Positions 1 to 7,477 of a stretch of DNA of 26,138 nucleotides are shown here, piece by piece. The position numbers were made by a program, and so were the translations under genes. Under the pieces are notes generated by a model that did no database searches, had not been told where the DNA came from, and worked only from the letters and a program-made list of their open reading frames with translations. Position 1 is the first letter of the stretch. Each line of letters opens with the position of its first letter. Origin of the DNA: a virus; IMG/VR virus record IMGVR_UViG_3300049847_000717, positions 1-26,138 of that record; one strand, given 5' to 3'.

Positions 1-1
1 T

Positions 2-112
2 GTCAACAAGTTGGAGAATGTCAAAAAGAAAAATATCAACTCTCAATCGAATAATTACAACGAAGCGCGAAAACGCTTTTGTGAGGCATTTCCAGAGGAT
101 TGTCTAAAATGA
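2..112 (+). CDS. C-terminal end of an unrecognised protein (5' end outside window)
   Basis: One frame is open from the window edge and stops with TGA at 110-112, giving about 36 residues that end in a charged and aromatic tail (motif EAFPEDCLK). The stop overlaps the ATG of the next gene as ATGA, the coupling style used throughout this window, and this is the main reason to prefer this frame over the other two short open frames. Nothing in the remnant identifies a family. The call as a real gene end is tentative. Confidence 0.45.
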   Translation, partial: VNKLENVKKKNINSQSNNYNEARKRFCEAFPEDCLK

Positions 113-1131
113 ATATTAAACTCATTCAAATAGACGGCACAATACCAAATATTGCTTTAATGAAGCTCGCGCATTATTTTCGATTTGTAAAAGGCGCAAA
201 CATTCATTTTACGCGCACCATTAGGCGTGATTTATTTGAACCGAAATATGATTTAATTTTAGCTTCGGCAATTTTCAAAACTTCAATAGAGCGAATTGAA
301 TTACTAAAAGATTATTATCCTGATGCAATTATTGGCGGATCAGCAGTTCAGAAAAAACGTAAAGAAACAGTCGAGAATTTTTTAGGTATTGAGCCTGATT
401 ACAAATTTCTGGATTATTCCATTTACCCTGAATTTGAAAATTCAATTGGCAGAACGCAGCTTGGTTGCCATAAAAAATGTGGTTTTTGCACTGTTTGGGT
501 TTTTGAAGGCGAAAACCGTGCGACATCGAATATCAATGAAATCTGGCGCGGCGACAAACACCCCAAAAAATTATTGTTAATTGACAATGATTTTCAAACA
601 CGCGCCGGATGGCAAACTGTTTGCCGTGATATTATTGATGGAAATTTTGAAGTTGCTTTTATTCAAGGAATAAATATTCGTGAACTAACAGAAGAACACG
701 GCGAATATTTTCAACATATTAAATTTCGTGATAAAAATTTCAATCACAAAAGATTTTATTGCGCTTGGGATCACGAAGATGATAAACAAGAGATTGAAAG
801 AGGTTTATTAATTCTCGAAAAAGCGGGTATTTTTCGTTCGGCAATTACTCCGTATTTTTTATGTAATTATTGGCAAAAAGGTTTAACCGAAGATGTTTGG
901 ACTCGTTTTTTATTTATGGTTTCTCGCGGACTTCGCCCCTATGCAATGATTTTTGAGAAATGGAAACTTCCTAAACGCGATGATCTAAAGATTTTTCAAA
1001 ATTGGGTAAATTCTTATAATTGCTATGCAAAACCTACAAAAGAAGGTTTTGCAGAATATAAAAATTTTTATACTCAAAAAATAATTAAAGAGAAAAATGC
1101 GAATCAATTTTCGCTATTAACAAATATATGA
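109..1131 (+). CDS. Radical SAM protein with B12-binding-like N-terminal region
   Basis: A 340-residue protein with a Cys cluster C120-x3-C124-x2-C127 in the context GCHKKCGFC. This is the signature that binds a 4Fe-4S cluster and S-adenosylmethionine in radical SAM enzymes. The first ~100 residues, with the motif IDGTIPNIALMKLA and later IIGGSAV, look like the Rossmann-type region found in front of the radical SAM barrel in cobalamin-type and MiaB-like families. The barrel would cover roughly residues 110-320. The ATG at 109 is chosen over the in-frame TTG at 100 because AGAGGA at 94-99 lies nine bases before it. It overlaps the previous stop and the next start (ATGA, 1128), so it sits in an operon. 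The substrate is unknown; modification of nucleic acid, a metabolite or a peptide are all possible. The gene is noticeably A+T-rich compared with the structural genes. Confidence 0.85.
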   Translation: MNIKLIQIDGTIPNIALMKLAHYFRFVKGANIHFTRTIRRDLFEPKYDLILASAIFKTSIERIELLKDYYPDAIIGGSAVQKKRKETVENFLGIEPDYKFLDYSIYPEFENSIGRTQLGCHKKCGFCTVWVFEGENRATSNINEIWRGDKHPKKLLLIDNDFQTRAGWQTVCRDIIDGNFEVAFIQGINIRELTEEHGEYFQHIKFRDKNFNHKRFYCAWDHEDDKQEIERGLLILEKAGIFRSAITPYFLCNYWQKGLTEDVWTRFLFMVSRGLRPYAMIFEKWKLPKRDDLKIFQNWVNSYNCYAKPTKEGFAEYKNFYTQKIIKEKNANQFSLLTNI

Positions 1132-1487
1132 AAAAGTTAGTTTATCTTTTTATTTTAATTTTCCTTTTCGCGCTGTCGGCACACGCGCAAACGAACTGCA
1201 CGACGATTGAAGATTGCCAAAGCAAAAACGCGCAACTGGAAAAGAATCTTTCGCAAGCGAGTCAAATGATTCAAAAACTTTTGGACGTGAGCCAAGCAAA
1301 AACTGATGTGATTGCGGTCAAGGATGCGGAAATTGAATCTCGTAAAAACTTGGAAGCGATAAACGAAAGGCTACTCGCAAAAAAGGATGCGGAAATTGCC
1401 GATCAGCAAAAACTTATCGGACTTTTGCAGAAAAAAGCGCAACGAAAGTTTAGTATTTTATTCGGGTTAATCAGTTTAAGGTTTTAA
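1128..1487 (+). CDS. Exported coiled-coil protein, spanin-like in layout
   Basis: A 119-residue protein beginning with a clear signal peptide: MKK, a hydrophobic core of about 15 residues, and a probable cleavage site after SAHA at residue 20. Two cysteines follow (TNCTTIEDCQ), then a long charged heptad-like region (about residues 30-110) in which the KKDAEI-type segment recurs about 21 residues apart. At DNA level this is a repeated 16-mer near 1319 and 1382. The layout suggests an envelope-space coiled coil. Phage spanin partners are coiled coils beside holin genes, but there is no lipobox here and the signal looks cleavable, so neither standard spanin type fits well. The start overlaps the radical SAM stop (ATGA). 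Family unrecognised. Confidence 0.7.
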   Translation: MKKLVYLFILIFLFALSAHAQTNCTTIEDCQSKNAQLEKNLSQASQMIQKLLDVSQAKTDVIAVKDAEIESRKNLEAINERLLAKKDAEIADQQKLIGLLQKKAQRKFSILFGLISLRF

Positions 1488-1491
1488 GTTT

Positions 1492-1599
1492 ATGCGATGT
1501 CTTGCCGCTACTTCATTACTGATGATTCTTGCGCTTTTGGAATTGTGGCTGAATAATTATTTTAATAGAGATTTTAGAGCAAAAGATTTTAGGGAGTGA
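1492..1599 (+). CDS. Mini-protein with one membrane helix
   Basis: A 35-codon frame that fits exactly between the previous stop and the next gene. Residues 5-20 are hydrophobic (core LLMILALLELWL), followed by an Arg/Asp/Lys-rich tail. Its last codons contain the SD of the next gene, and its stop precedes the next ATG by two bases, so translation of the two could be coupled. An AAGG lies about ten bases before the ATG, which is only a weak ribosome site. Similar one-helix mini-proteins occur at 12285 and 13100, but the sequence is not clearly related to them. A holin, antiholin or chance frame are all possible. Confidence 0.45.
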   Translation: MRCLAATSLLMILALLELWLNNYFNRDFRAKDFRE

Positions 1600-1601
1600 A
1601 T

Positions 1602-1784
1602 ATGAAATTATCAGATGTAATCGGCAAACGAGTCGAGATCGAAATCGAGTTTGGCGAAATTATTCAAGGTCAGGTTTTAGGCTTTGAAAATGGCAAAGTT
1701 CAAGTTCAACTTGATGATCCGGCAAAACATTTTGGCAGAGGCTATCGGACTTTTGACATTAGCGAAATCAAACAGATTGTATGA
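1602..1784 (+). CDS. Small acidic protein, probably a small beta barrel
   Basis: Sixty residues with alternating hydrophobic and charged residues and central glycines (VEIEIEFGEIIQGQVLGFENGKVQVQLDD), typical of a small SH3- or Sm-like beta barrel. The ATG at 1602 is five bases after AGGGAG. The GTG at 1596 lies within that SD, so it is not the start. The stop overlaps the ATG of the secreted endonuclease (ATGA at 1781), so the two proteins are probably made together. Whether it is an inhibitor that protects the cell from the nuclease is only a guess from position. No family is recognised. Confidence 0.6.
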   Translation: MKLSDVIGKRVEIEIEFGEIIQGQVLGFENGKVQVQLDDPAKHFGRGYRTFDISEIKQIV

Positions 1785-2548
1785 GAAAATTACTCGCTTC
1801 AATTTTAATATTTTTTCTTTGCGCGATGTCCGTCACCGCGCAAATTGAAATTGTTCTTGGTAATCCATCGAACGCCGCCGCTTCGGACCCAAACAACTTT
1901 CTTGTCATTCATACGGGTTATATTCTTTCTTATAATAAACAGCGCGGCGCGGCAAATTGGGTAATGTGGCACGTCCAATCATCCGATTTGGGCGGACTCG
2001 ACCGCTCGAATGCTTTCGCGCCGGACGCTCTTTTGCCGCCAAATTCGCAAATAAAACCGCAAGATTATATCGGATCGGGTTACGATAAAGGACATCTTTG
2101 TCCGTCCGGTGACCGGACATCATCGCCCGGCGCGAATATTGAAACTTTTCTAATGTCGAATATGTCGCCGCAAACAGCCAAACTCAATCGTCAAACCTGG
2201 AAATCTCTGGAAGATTACACGCGGGCGGAAATCAAAAAGAAACAGGAATCCTATATAATCGCCGGATGCTACGGCAACGCCGGGCGCATCAAAAAGAAAA
2301 TAACTATACCGACAAACTGTTTCAAGATCGTAATTCTACTGCCCGAAGGCACTAACGATTTGGCGCGGATTACGGCAAAAACCCGCGTCATCGCCGTTGA
2401 TATTCCAAATTCAATTTCGGTGGATTCAAACTGGAAACTTTTCAGAACAACGGTTGACGCAATCGAACTGTCAACGGGATTCGATTTTTTTACTAAAATT
2501 CCAAATGATATTGAAAAGATTTTAGAAGCGAAAACCGATTCGCAATGA
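1781..2548 (+). CDS. Secreted DNA/RNA non-specific endonuclease (NUC1/EndoG type)
   Basis: A 255-residue protein with a signal peptide (MRKLLASILIFFLCAMSVTA, cleavage near residue 20) and the fold markers of the beta-beta-alpha-Me non-specific nucleases. The family's DRGH motif appears as D102-K-G-H105 followed by LCPSGDR. It is followed by N127-M-S-P-Q, N136 and W140-x3-E144, which match the family's metal-binding Asn and adjacent helix. H105 would be the general base and N136 the Mg-ligand region. DKGH in place of DRGH is seen in the sequence; its effect is unknown. The enzyme should act outside the cytoplasm. It is coupled by ATGA to the 60-residue gene before it and followed at once by membrane proteins. 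It could clear DNA at lysis or attack incoming DNA. Confidence 0.85.
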   Translation: MRKLLASILIFFLCAMSVTAQIEIVLGNPSNAAASDPNNFLVIHTGYILSYNKQRGAANWVMWHVQSSDLGGLDRSNAFAPDALLPPNSQIKPQDYIGSGYDKGHLCPSGDRTSSPGANIETFLMSNMSPQTAKLNRQTWKSLEDYTRAEIKKKQESYIIAGCYGNAGRIKKKITIPTNCFKIVILLPEGTNDLARITAKTRVIAVDIPNSISVDSNWKLFRTTVDAIELSTGFDFFTKIPNDIEKILEAKTDSQ

Positions 2549-2554
2549 TGGCTT

Positions 2555-3034
2555 ATGAAAGTTGTAGCTCCCATTTTCGGGTCTTTGATTTACAGTGTGT
2601 TAATAAGTTTATTCGCGCTGTTTCAGCCTGTTTTCGAGCCAAACCCGCTTTTTGTCGGTCTGGTGATCGGTTCGCTTTTCGGTTTACTGGCGCGGCTTGC
2701 CTTGGACGTTTCGCGCAACGGCAAACAAAAACTCGCTTCGGTCGCGTTCGAGTGCGGCGGCACGTTTTTTCTGGTGATCGGCTGCGGAATGATGGTCATC
2801 GAACTAGCTATGGATTATTTTAATATTCCAGAGCAAATTGCCGCCGGTCAGATGTCGAAAGATTTACCGCAATTTCTCGCCATCGGCGGAAGTTGTCTGA
2901 CGACTTATTGGGGATTGGACGGCATTAAATTTGCGTTCGGCATCATCAAAGTTATTATTCAGCATTTGGCGGGCGTCAAAGCCGATGAACTTTCGATCAA
3001 ACCGCCGCCGGATGACATTGATAAAGAAAAATGA
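2555..3034 (+). CDS. Holin-like membrane protein with four predicted helices
   Basis: A 159-residue protein with hydrophobic stretches at about residues 5-27, 31-48, 62-85 and 106-136, and a hydrophilic, acidic and lysine-rich tail (PPPDDIDKEK). The size, number of helices and charged tail resemble LydA-like and other phage holins, which form lesions in the inner membrane at the end of infection. I assign no specific family. The ATG at 2555 lies six bases after the nuclease stop with only a weak SD, and the stop overlaps the next start (ATGA at 3031). A longer out-of-frame reading from 2545 is a shadow. The alternative is an unrelated small membrane protein. Confidence 0.65.
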   Translation: MKVVAPIFGSLIYSVLISLFALFQPVFEPNPLFVGLVIGSLFGLLARLALDVSRNGKQKLASVAFECGGTFFLVIGCGMMVIELAMDYFNIPEQIAAGQMSKDLPQFLAIGGSCLTTYWGLDGIKFAFGIIKVIIQHLAGVKADELSIKPPPDDIDKEK

Positions 3035-3423
3035 CGAATAACGATTTATTTTGGGTAATAGAAAATTTATTGCTTTGCGTGGCAATCCCATTATTTGCGT
3101 TTTTACAAATCAATTCTTATTTATTTATTGCCGTCCCCCGCGCTGTTCGCTATTTATGGTTTGCCGTTATTGCCTATTCGTCAATAATTATCCTCGATTC
3201 GACCTTTGCGATGACCGAAGTAAACCGCTCGGTTTTTACGGCGGATTTAGCTGATTACCTGAATTTGAAAGTGCCGACATTTCGCACGTCCGGTATGGCT
3301 TTGTGGATTGTCGTTTATGTGATAATTTCTTTATGTTATCAGCATCGCGCCGAAGCGAAGCATTGCGAAGAACAAGAGAAGATTTTAATTAAAAAATTGA
3401 AGTGCGAGGACTCCTGCCGATGA
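3031..3423 (+). CDS. Membrane protein with three predicted helices
   Basis: A 130-residue protein with hydrophobic segments at about residues 7-28, 40-58 and 88-103, then a basic and acidic cytoplasmic-looking tail with three cysteines (HCEEQ, LKCEDSC). It is linked by ATGA overlaps both to the holin-like gene before it and to the coiled-coil membrane protein after it. Its position suggests an accessory role in lysis, such as a second holin or antiholin. No family is recognised, and the functional assignment rests on neighbours only. Confidence 0.65.
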   Translation: MTNNDLFWVIENLLLCVAIPLFAFLQINSYLFIAVPRAVRYLWFAVIAYSSIIILDSTFAMTEVNRSVFTADLADYLNLKVPTFRTSGMALWIVVYVIISLCYQHRAEAKHCEEQEKILIKKLKCEDSCR

Positions 3424-3917
3424 AAACATACAGTCTTGAAACCGATCAGATTCTTGAAGAAAAGATATTTGAAGAAGCGCAAAAAGCCGCCGCCAAGGAC
3501 GTTGAATTAGCCGAAAAACTTCTCGACCACGCGGAAAGACATCTTCCGCCGTCGCCGGAAAAATGGTGGAAATCAAAGTCTGTTTTGATAATTATTTCAA
3601 TCGTTTCATTCGCATTTTTATCACTTCAAAATTATTATCAGGGGCAACTAAATGCCGCTATTCGTGATGAACAAAAGGTTATTCGCGCCGAAAACGCCGA
3701 ATTAAAGCATCAGACAGATGCCAAACAGGCATATATGAATAAAGGTTTTATTGACCGCGCAAAAGCAATGGAGTCAGAATATTTTGAACTACGGACTTTC
3801 GCGCAAAGAATTGAAAACCATTGTTCAAAAATAAAAACCTGCGACTTGCCGAACGATCTGACGGTCTTGCCGCAACATCGGGAATTTGAATCTTTGGAAG
3901 CAATTTTGTTAAAGTAA
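3420..3917 (+). CDS. Single-helix membrane protein with flanking coiled coils
   Basis: A 165-residue protein. Residues 1-45 are strongly charged and helical, residues 53-69 form one hydrophobic helix (core VLIIISIVSFAFL), and residues 75-125 are again charged and helical, followed by a short segment with two cysteines (HCSKIKTCDL). The chosen start is the ATG at 3420, which overlaps the previous stop (ATGA), has GAGGA at 3406-3410, and gives a hydrophilic N-terminus. The in-frame codon at 3402 would overlap the previous gene without an SD. An inner-membrane helix plus a periplasmic coiled coil is the layout of i-spanins, but the long cytoplasmic part is unusual for them. Family unrecognised. 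Confidence 0.65.
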   Translation: MKTYSLETDQILEEKIFEEAQKAAAKDVELAEKLLDHAERHLPPSPEKWWKSKSVLIIISIVSFAFLSLQNYYQGQLNAAIRDEQKVIRAENAELKHQTDAKQAYMNKGFIDRAKAMESEYFELRTFAQRIENHCSKIKTCDLPNDLTVLPQHREFESLEAILLK

Positions 3918-3928
3918 AAGGGGAAATT

Positions 3929-4189
3929 ATGGCACACGAAATTATTATAATTATTGACGCAATAGACGAAATGAAGGGCAATGCGACCAGCGGGACTCTT
4001 GTTAATCTGAGAACGGCGGCGGCGGCAGTTGATACGGCAATCGGAACCAACTCTTATACTCAGGCGCAAAAGACGAAAATGCACAATAAATTAAAGCAAG
4101 TGCAAGATTTTTTGAAAACCAACGCTGGAAGTCCCGGCACTTGCACGCAGGTTGTCACTTTTACCAACGATTTGAACGGAATGTTATAA
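3929..4189 (+). CDS. Small unknown protein
   Basis: An 86-residue protein with a good SD (GGGGAAA) just before the ATG. It starts with a very hydrophobic run of isoleucines (EIIIIIDAIDEM), then has an Ala-rich helix and a C-terminal segment with one cysteine. The hydrophobic run is too short and too closely flanked by acids to be a clear membrane helix. It is the last gene before the tail-fibre block and could belong to either neighbourhood. I do not recognise a family. Confidence 0.6.
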   Translation: MAHEIIIIIDAIDEMKGNATSGTLVNLRTAAAAVDTAIGTNSYTQAQKTKMHNKLKQVQDFLKTNAGSPGTCTQVVTFTNDLNGML

Positions 4190-4200
4190 AAACTTTTAAG

Positions 4201-4212
4201 AAAACATGTTTT
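4201..4212. repeat. 12-bp perfect palindrome in the gap before the fibre gene
   Basis: AAAACATGTTTT reads the same on both strands. It lies in the 35-base gap between the small gene ending at 4189 and the fibre start at 4225. It could be a protein-binding site or a short hairpin, but a chance palindrome in A+T-rich spacer is equally possible. Confidence 0.35.
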
Positions 4213-4224
4213 AATTGAGCAAAT

Positions 4225-6357
4225 ATGGCAGACACTAAAATAAGCGCATTGACAGCCGCGACAGTCGTCGCCGACGCTAACGAGTTTGCGATCAATGAGG
4301 CGGGCGTCAGTAAAAAAGTGACTGCCGCGCAAATTCTCGGATACTCGAACATCATCAAATCCGCGATTACTTATTATGTCTGTCCTGCCGGGCAGACGAC
4401 GGCGAGTTATGACGGCGCGGGCGGCGTTTCCGTGACGCCTTCGGATTCTAATGACGGTCTGACGCCGACGACACCGTTTGCGACGATTCAAAAGGTTGCC
4501 GACACGATTCGCGGAAAGATTTTGCTTAACGTCGTAACCGTCCAACTGGCTGACGTTGATGGCAGTCACGCCTACCTGACTTCTAACGTCGTTTTTGAAA
4601 ATATTTGCCTTGGCGGTCCTCCGGTTTCCTTTTTCGATGTCGGCGCGGGTCCTGTTACTGAGACTTATCCGACCGGGTATATCTACCTCAAGGGAAACAC
4701 GACGACTCGCGCGAATGTCAAGGTGACGGGCGCGTCAACATTCAACGGCACGACCTCGACAGCCGTTCGCGGGGTTGTTTTTTCGGGTTGTAACGCGCGG
4801 GTTCGCGGAATTAAATTTCAATATTACGGAAACACTTTGAATGCTGCGGACTCGGGCGCGATTCAAGCGCATAACGGGCTTTTATATGCCGAAGATTTGG
4901 ATTACCAGTCAGATAAAAAAGGCACTCTGCTAATCGGATGGTATCACGCCGTTATTAAAATAGGCGGAACGTTCAATATCACCGATGGAAATTTAATTGA
5001 TGTGTTGGGCGCGTCAACCGGAGAATTTGCGACGCCGCTGACAACCGCGCTAACGATTGTTAATGTTTCGATGGCTTCGGGGTCTTATTTCAATGCTGTT
5101 GTTTCGGCAAACTCATTTGCAAAGATATTCCTTGACCACGCCGACTTTAGATTTTCGGGGTTGGGAACGTTTACCGCGTTTAACGCTTATGAAGGCGGCA
5201 ATCTCTATTCAAATGATTGTTTCGGCGCAAGCAAGCTCAAAATTGATTTCAATACCTGTTCCAATGCGACCTTTGTTGAGGCGTCACAAGGCGCGTCCGC
5301 ATTTTTCATCGTCGGCGCGTCAAATTCCGTCGGCACGCAGACGGGTAATATTTTACGAAATAACCTCTGCCGTAACGGCGCGTATATCGGACATCAAAAT
5401 CTTTTCACCGCGACCAATGCGGACACGATCACGAGCGGCGGACGGATCACAAGCGGCGTGTTTCCCGGCACCGATTCTTACGAAGCTAATTTTCGCGGAC
5501 AGTCGCGCCAAGCCGTGCGGTTTTTCGAGGTGTGCGGCTCGAATGCGTGGGAAAACGGGGTTTTTCAATTCAATCGTGGGCGCGGAACGCTTGCCAGCCC
5601 CTCGGTCGTGCAATCCGGCGACGATCTGGGCACTTTCAATTTTTGCGGTTGGAACAGCGCGAATTATGGAGCGGTCGCGCGGATTTATGCCGAAGCGGTT
5701 GAAACATTTTCGGGTTCGACAGGCGCGGGGCGGATCCATTTAGCCACGCAATCGCCGGGCGGCGTAGATAATCCGACAGATCGCTTTCGGATTGATGAGT
5801 TCGGTGAACTGACGGCGTTAGCGTCGCGGGGAGTTCAATCCGTTTGGATCGGGGTTGCAAATAGCAATGTGACTCCGGTAACGGTCAACGCGAATTCGAC
5901 ATCCGCACAAAACTTAATGTCTTGGGCTGTCCCGGCAGGAGGACTTAATAAACTCTTAAAATCTTTGCGGGTGTTTTGCAGAGGTCTTTACACGACGCAA
6001 TCGGCGCAAACTCCGACGATGACCTTTACGCTCAAACTCGGAAGTGTGACCCTTGCGACTTGGCTCACGACGGCGACAACGGCGTCAGTAACAAATCTCG
6101 CTTGGCAGATCGAAGCATGGCTCACAACGGCGACGATCGGCGCAAGTGGAAATTTAGAAGGGCATGGTCAGTTGCAAGTCAGATTGGGAACAGGCGCGGG
6201 CGCGTCAACGGATTTTCTCGATACGAATACTGCAGTTTCGTCAAATCTTGATTTAACCGCGTCGCAAACATTGCAGTTGACCGTAACTTTTTCGACCAAC
6301 GCGGCATCGGCAAACTCTTGCTCGCAAAGACAAATGATTGTCGAAGTAATGAATTAA
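4225..6357 (+). CDS. Tail fibre or tail spike protein
   Basis: A 710-residue protein. The N-terminus (MADTKISALTAAT, then FAINEAGVSKKVTAAQI) is of the kind that opens many phage fibre and appendage proteins and probably anchors to the virion. Residues ~70-420 are rich in Gly, Asn, Thr, Ser and short hydrophobic strands, with patterns such as GVVFSGCNARVRGIKFQYYG that suggest a right-handed beta helix, as in spikes and host-glycan binding proteins. Residues ~520-710 form a separate Thr/Ala/Ser-rich beta domain with a repeated WLTTAT motif. No catalytic residues can be assigned. No strong SD precedes the ATG. It heads a run of virion-surface genes, and receptor binding is the likely role. Confidence 0.75.
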   Translation: MADTKISALTAATVVADANEFAINEAGVSKKVTAAQILGYSNIIKSAITYYVCPAGQTTASYDGAGGVSVTPSDSNDGLTPTTPFATIQKVADTIRGKILLNVVTVQLADVDGSHAYLTSNVVFENICLGGPPVSFFDVGAGPVTETYPTGYIYLKGNTTTRANVKVTGASTFNGTTSTAVRGVVFSGCNARVRGIKFQYYGNTLNAADSGAIQAHNGLLYAEDLDYQSDKKGTLLIGWYHAVIKIGGTFNITDGNLIDVLGASTGEFATPLTTALTIVNVSMASGSYFNAVVSANSFAKIFLDHADFRFSGLGTFTAFNAYEGGNLYSNDCFGASKLKIDFNTCSNATFVEASQGASAFFIVGASNSVGTQTGNILRNNLCRNGAYIGHQNLFTATNADTITSGGRITSGVFPGTDSYEANFRGQSRQAVRFFEVCGSNAWENGVFQFNRGRGTLASPSVVQSGDDLGTFNFCGWNSANYGAVARIYAEAVETFSGSTGAGRIHLATQSPGGVDNPTDRFRIDEFGELTALASRGVQSVWIGVANSNVTPVTVNANSTSAQNLMSWAVPAGGLNKLLKSLRVFCRGLYTTQSAQTPTMTFTLKLGSVTLATWLTTATTASVTNLAWQIEAWLTTATIGASGNLEGHGQLQVRLGTGAGASTDFLDTNTAVSSNLDLTASQTLQLTVTFSTNAASANSCSQRQMIVEVMN

Positions 6358-6370
6358 GCGGTAAGTTAAA

Positions 6371-7477
6371 ATGGCATATTACCTAAATGAAAACGGAACC
6401 GACAGATTTCTACTCGAAGACGGTAGCGGTCTGTTAGTTCTCGAGGGCGGCAGTAATTTTACGCTTAATTTGGGCGGAGGCGCGACACCGGCGGGCGCAA
6501 TTTCAAAGGCGACCTCAACGACCAAGACCGGCTCAATCGCTTCGGCGGCAATCATTATCAAAGCAATGACGCGCTCGCTGACGGGCGCGATGACACCGAC
6601 CGGAAATGTCATCAAATTTATCTCGAAAACTTTCGGCGGATCCATTGCCTCGGCGGGCGCGATTCTCAGACAAACCGGCAAATCATTGTCGGGCGCAATC
6701 ACATCGGCAGGTGTCATCAAGCGAGATGTCACAAAGAATTTAGCGGGAACGGCGGCGGCGGCGGGTGTCGCAGTAAAATCAATATCACGAAGTTTGACCG
6801 CTTCAATCGCATCAAGCGGCGCGGCAAATGTCATCAAAGTTACTTTGCTTGCTCTGTCGGGCGCAATCGCGTCCAGTTCAACTATTGTTAAATCAGTTTC
6901 AAAATCTCTATCAGGCGCATTGACGCCGGCGGGCGCGGCGGTGAAATTTATCACAAGGTCTTTCGCGGGCGCTGTCGCTTCCGCGGGCGCGATTAAAAAA
7001 TTTATTTCAAAGACTTTTACAGCTTCGATTGCTTCCGCCGGCGCGATCTCGAAATTCATCTCGAAAAGCTTAACGGGCGCGGCAACGACCGCCGCCGCTA
7101 TTGTAAAAAATATCTCGAAATCTTTCGCGGGAACAATCTCAAGCGCGGGCGCAATTCAAGCCGTCCGCCAATTTTTCAAAAGTCTGGCGGGCGCGATCAC
7201 GCCGGGCGGCACGATCAGAAAATCAATTACCCGCAATTTGACGGCGACGATCTCAAGCGCGGGCGCGGCAGTTAAGAAAATCTTCAAAACCTTCGGCGGT
7301 CTGATTAGTTCAGCCGGAAATTTATTTACGCAGATTTTCGGGTTAGGCAAAAAAGCCGATGTGATCTTGACGGATTTTGCGGTAACAAAACTGACCGCCA
7401 AGGACTCATCAACCGTCTTTGTTAAACTATCGGATAAAAAAATAACCGAACTCGAACAGGAGGACTTTACAAGATGA
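6371..7477 (+). CDS. Repeat protein with sixteen ~18-residue units, probably virion-associated
   Basis: A 368-residue protein. Residues 1-34 contain a short motif (YLNENGTDRFLLEDGSG, then LLVLEGG). Residues 35-326 consist of sixteen head-to-tail units of 18 residues, two of them 20. The pattern is roughly [STA]G-[AS]-I-[AT]-S-A-G-A-I-x-K-x-I-[ST]-[KR]-[ST]-[LF], so a small Gly/Ala/Ser turn alternates with an aliphatic and Lys/Arg strand or helix. The last ~40 residues (ADVILTDFAVTKLTAKDSS) are a distinct acidic end. The stop overlaps the next ATG (ATGA), with CAGGAGG upstream. Its position between fibre and small structural genes suggests a virion appendage. The fold is unknown and I do not name a family. 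Confidence 0.7.
   Translation: MAYYLNENGTDRFLLEDGSGLLVLEGGSNFTLNLGGGATPAGAISKATSTTKTGSIASAAIIIKAMTRSLTGAMTPTGNVIKFISKTFGGSIASAGAILRQTGKSLSGAITSAGVIKRDVTKNLAGTAAAAGVAVKSISRSLTASIASSGAANVIKVTLLALSGAIASSSTIVKSVSKSLSGALTPAGAAVKFITRSFAGAVASAGAIKKFISKTFTASIASAGAISKFISKSLTGAATTAAAIVKNISKSFAGTISSAGAIQAVRQFFKSLAGAITPGGTIRKSITRNLTATISSAGAAVKKIFKTFGGLISSAGNLFTQIFGLGKKADVILTDFAVTKLTAKDSSTVFVKLSDKKITELEQEDFTR
6473..7348 (+). repeat. Sixteen degenerate tandem repeats of 54 bp (two of 60 bp)
   Basis: This is the DNA of the protein repeats described for the gene at 6371. The units keep reading frame and amino-acid pattern but differ in many bases, so the array is old or has been selected at protein level; it is not a recent microsatellite. 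The two 60-bp units are the seventh and thirteenth. Confidence 0.8.

Noticed and set aside
5057-5743. 228-codon + strand frame inside the fibre gene
   Set aside because: Its Arg/Ala/Ser-rich composition is typical of an out-of-frame shadow. There is no SD and no motif, unlike the HNH frame inside the intein.
6379-7059. 226-codon open frame on the - strand opposite the repeat protein
   Set aside because: It mirrors the repeated codons of the + strand gene, has no SD or promoter, and no other gene in the window reads on the - strand.
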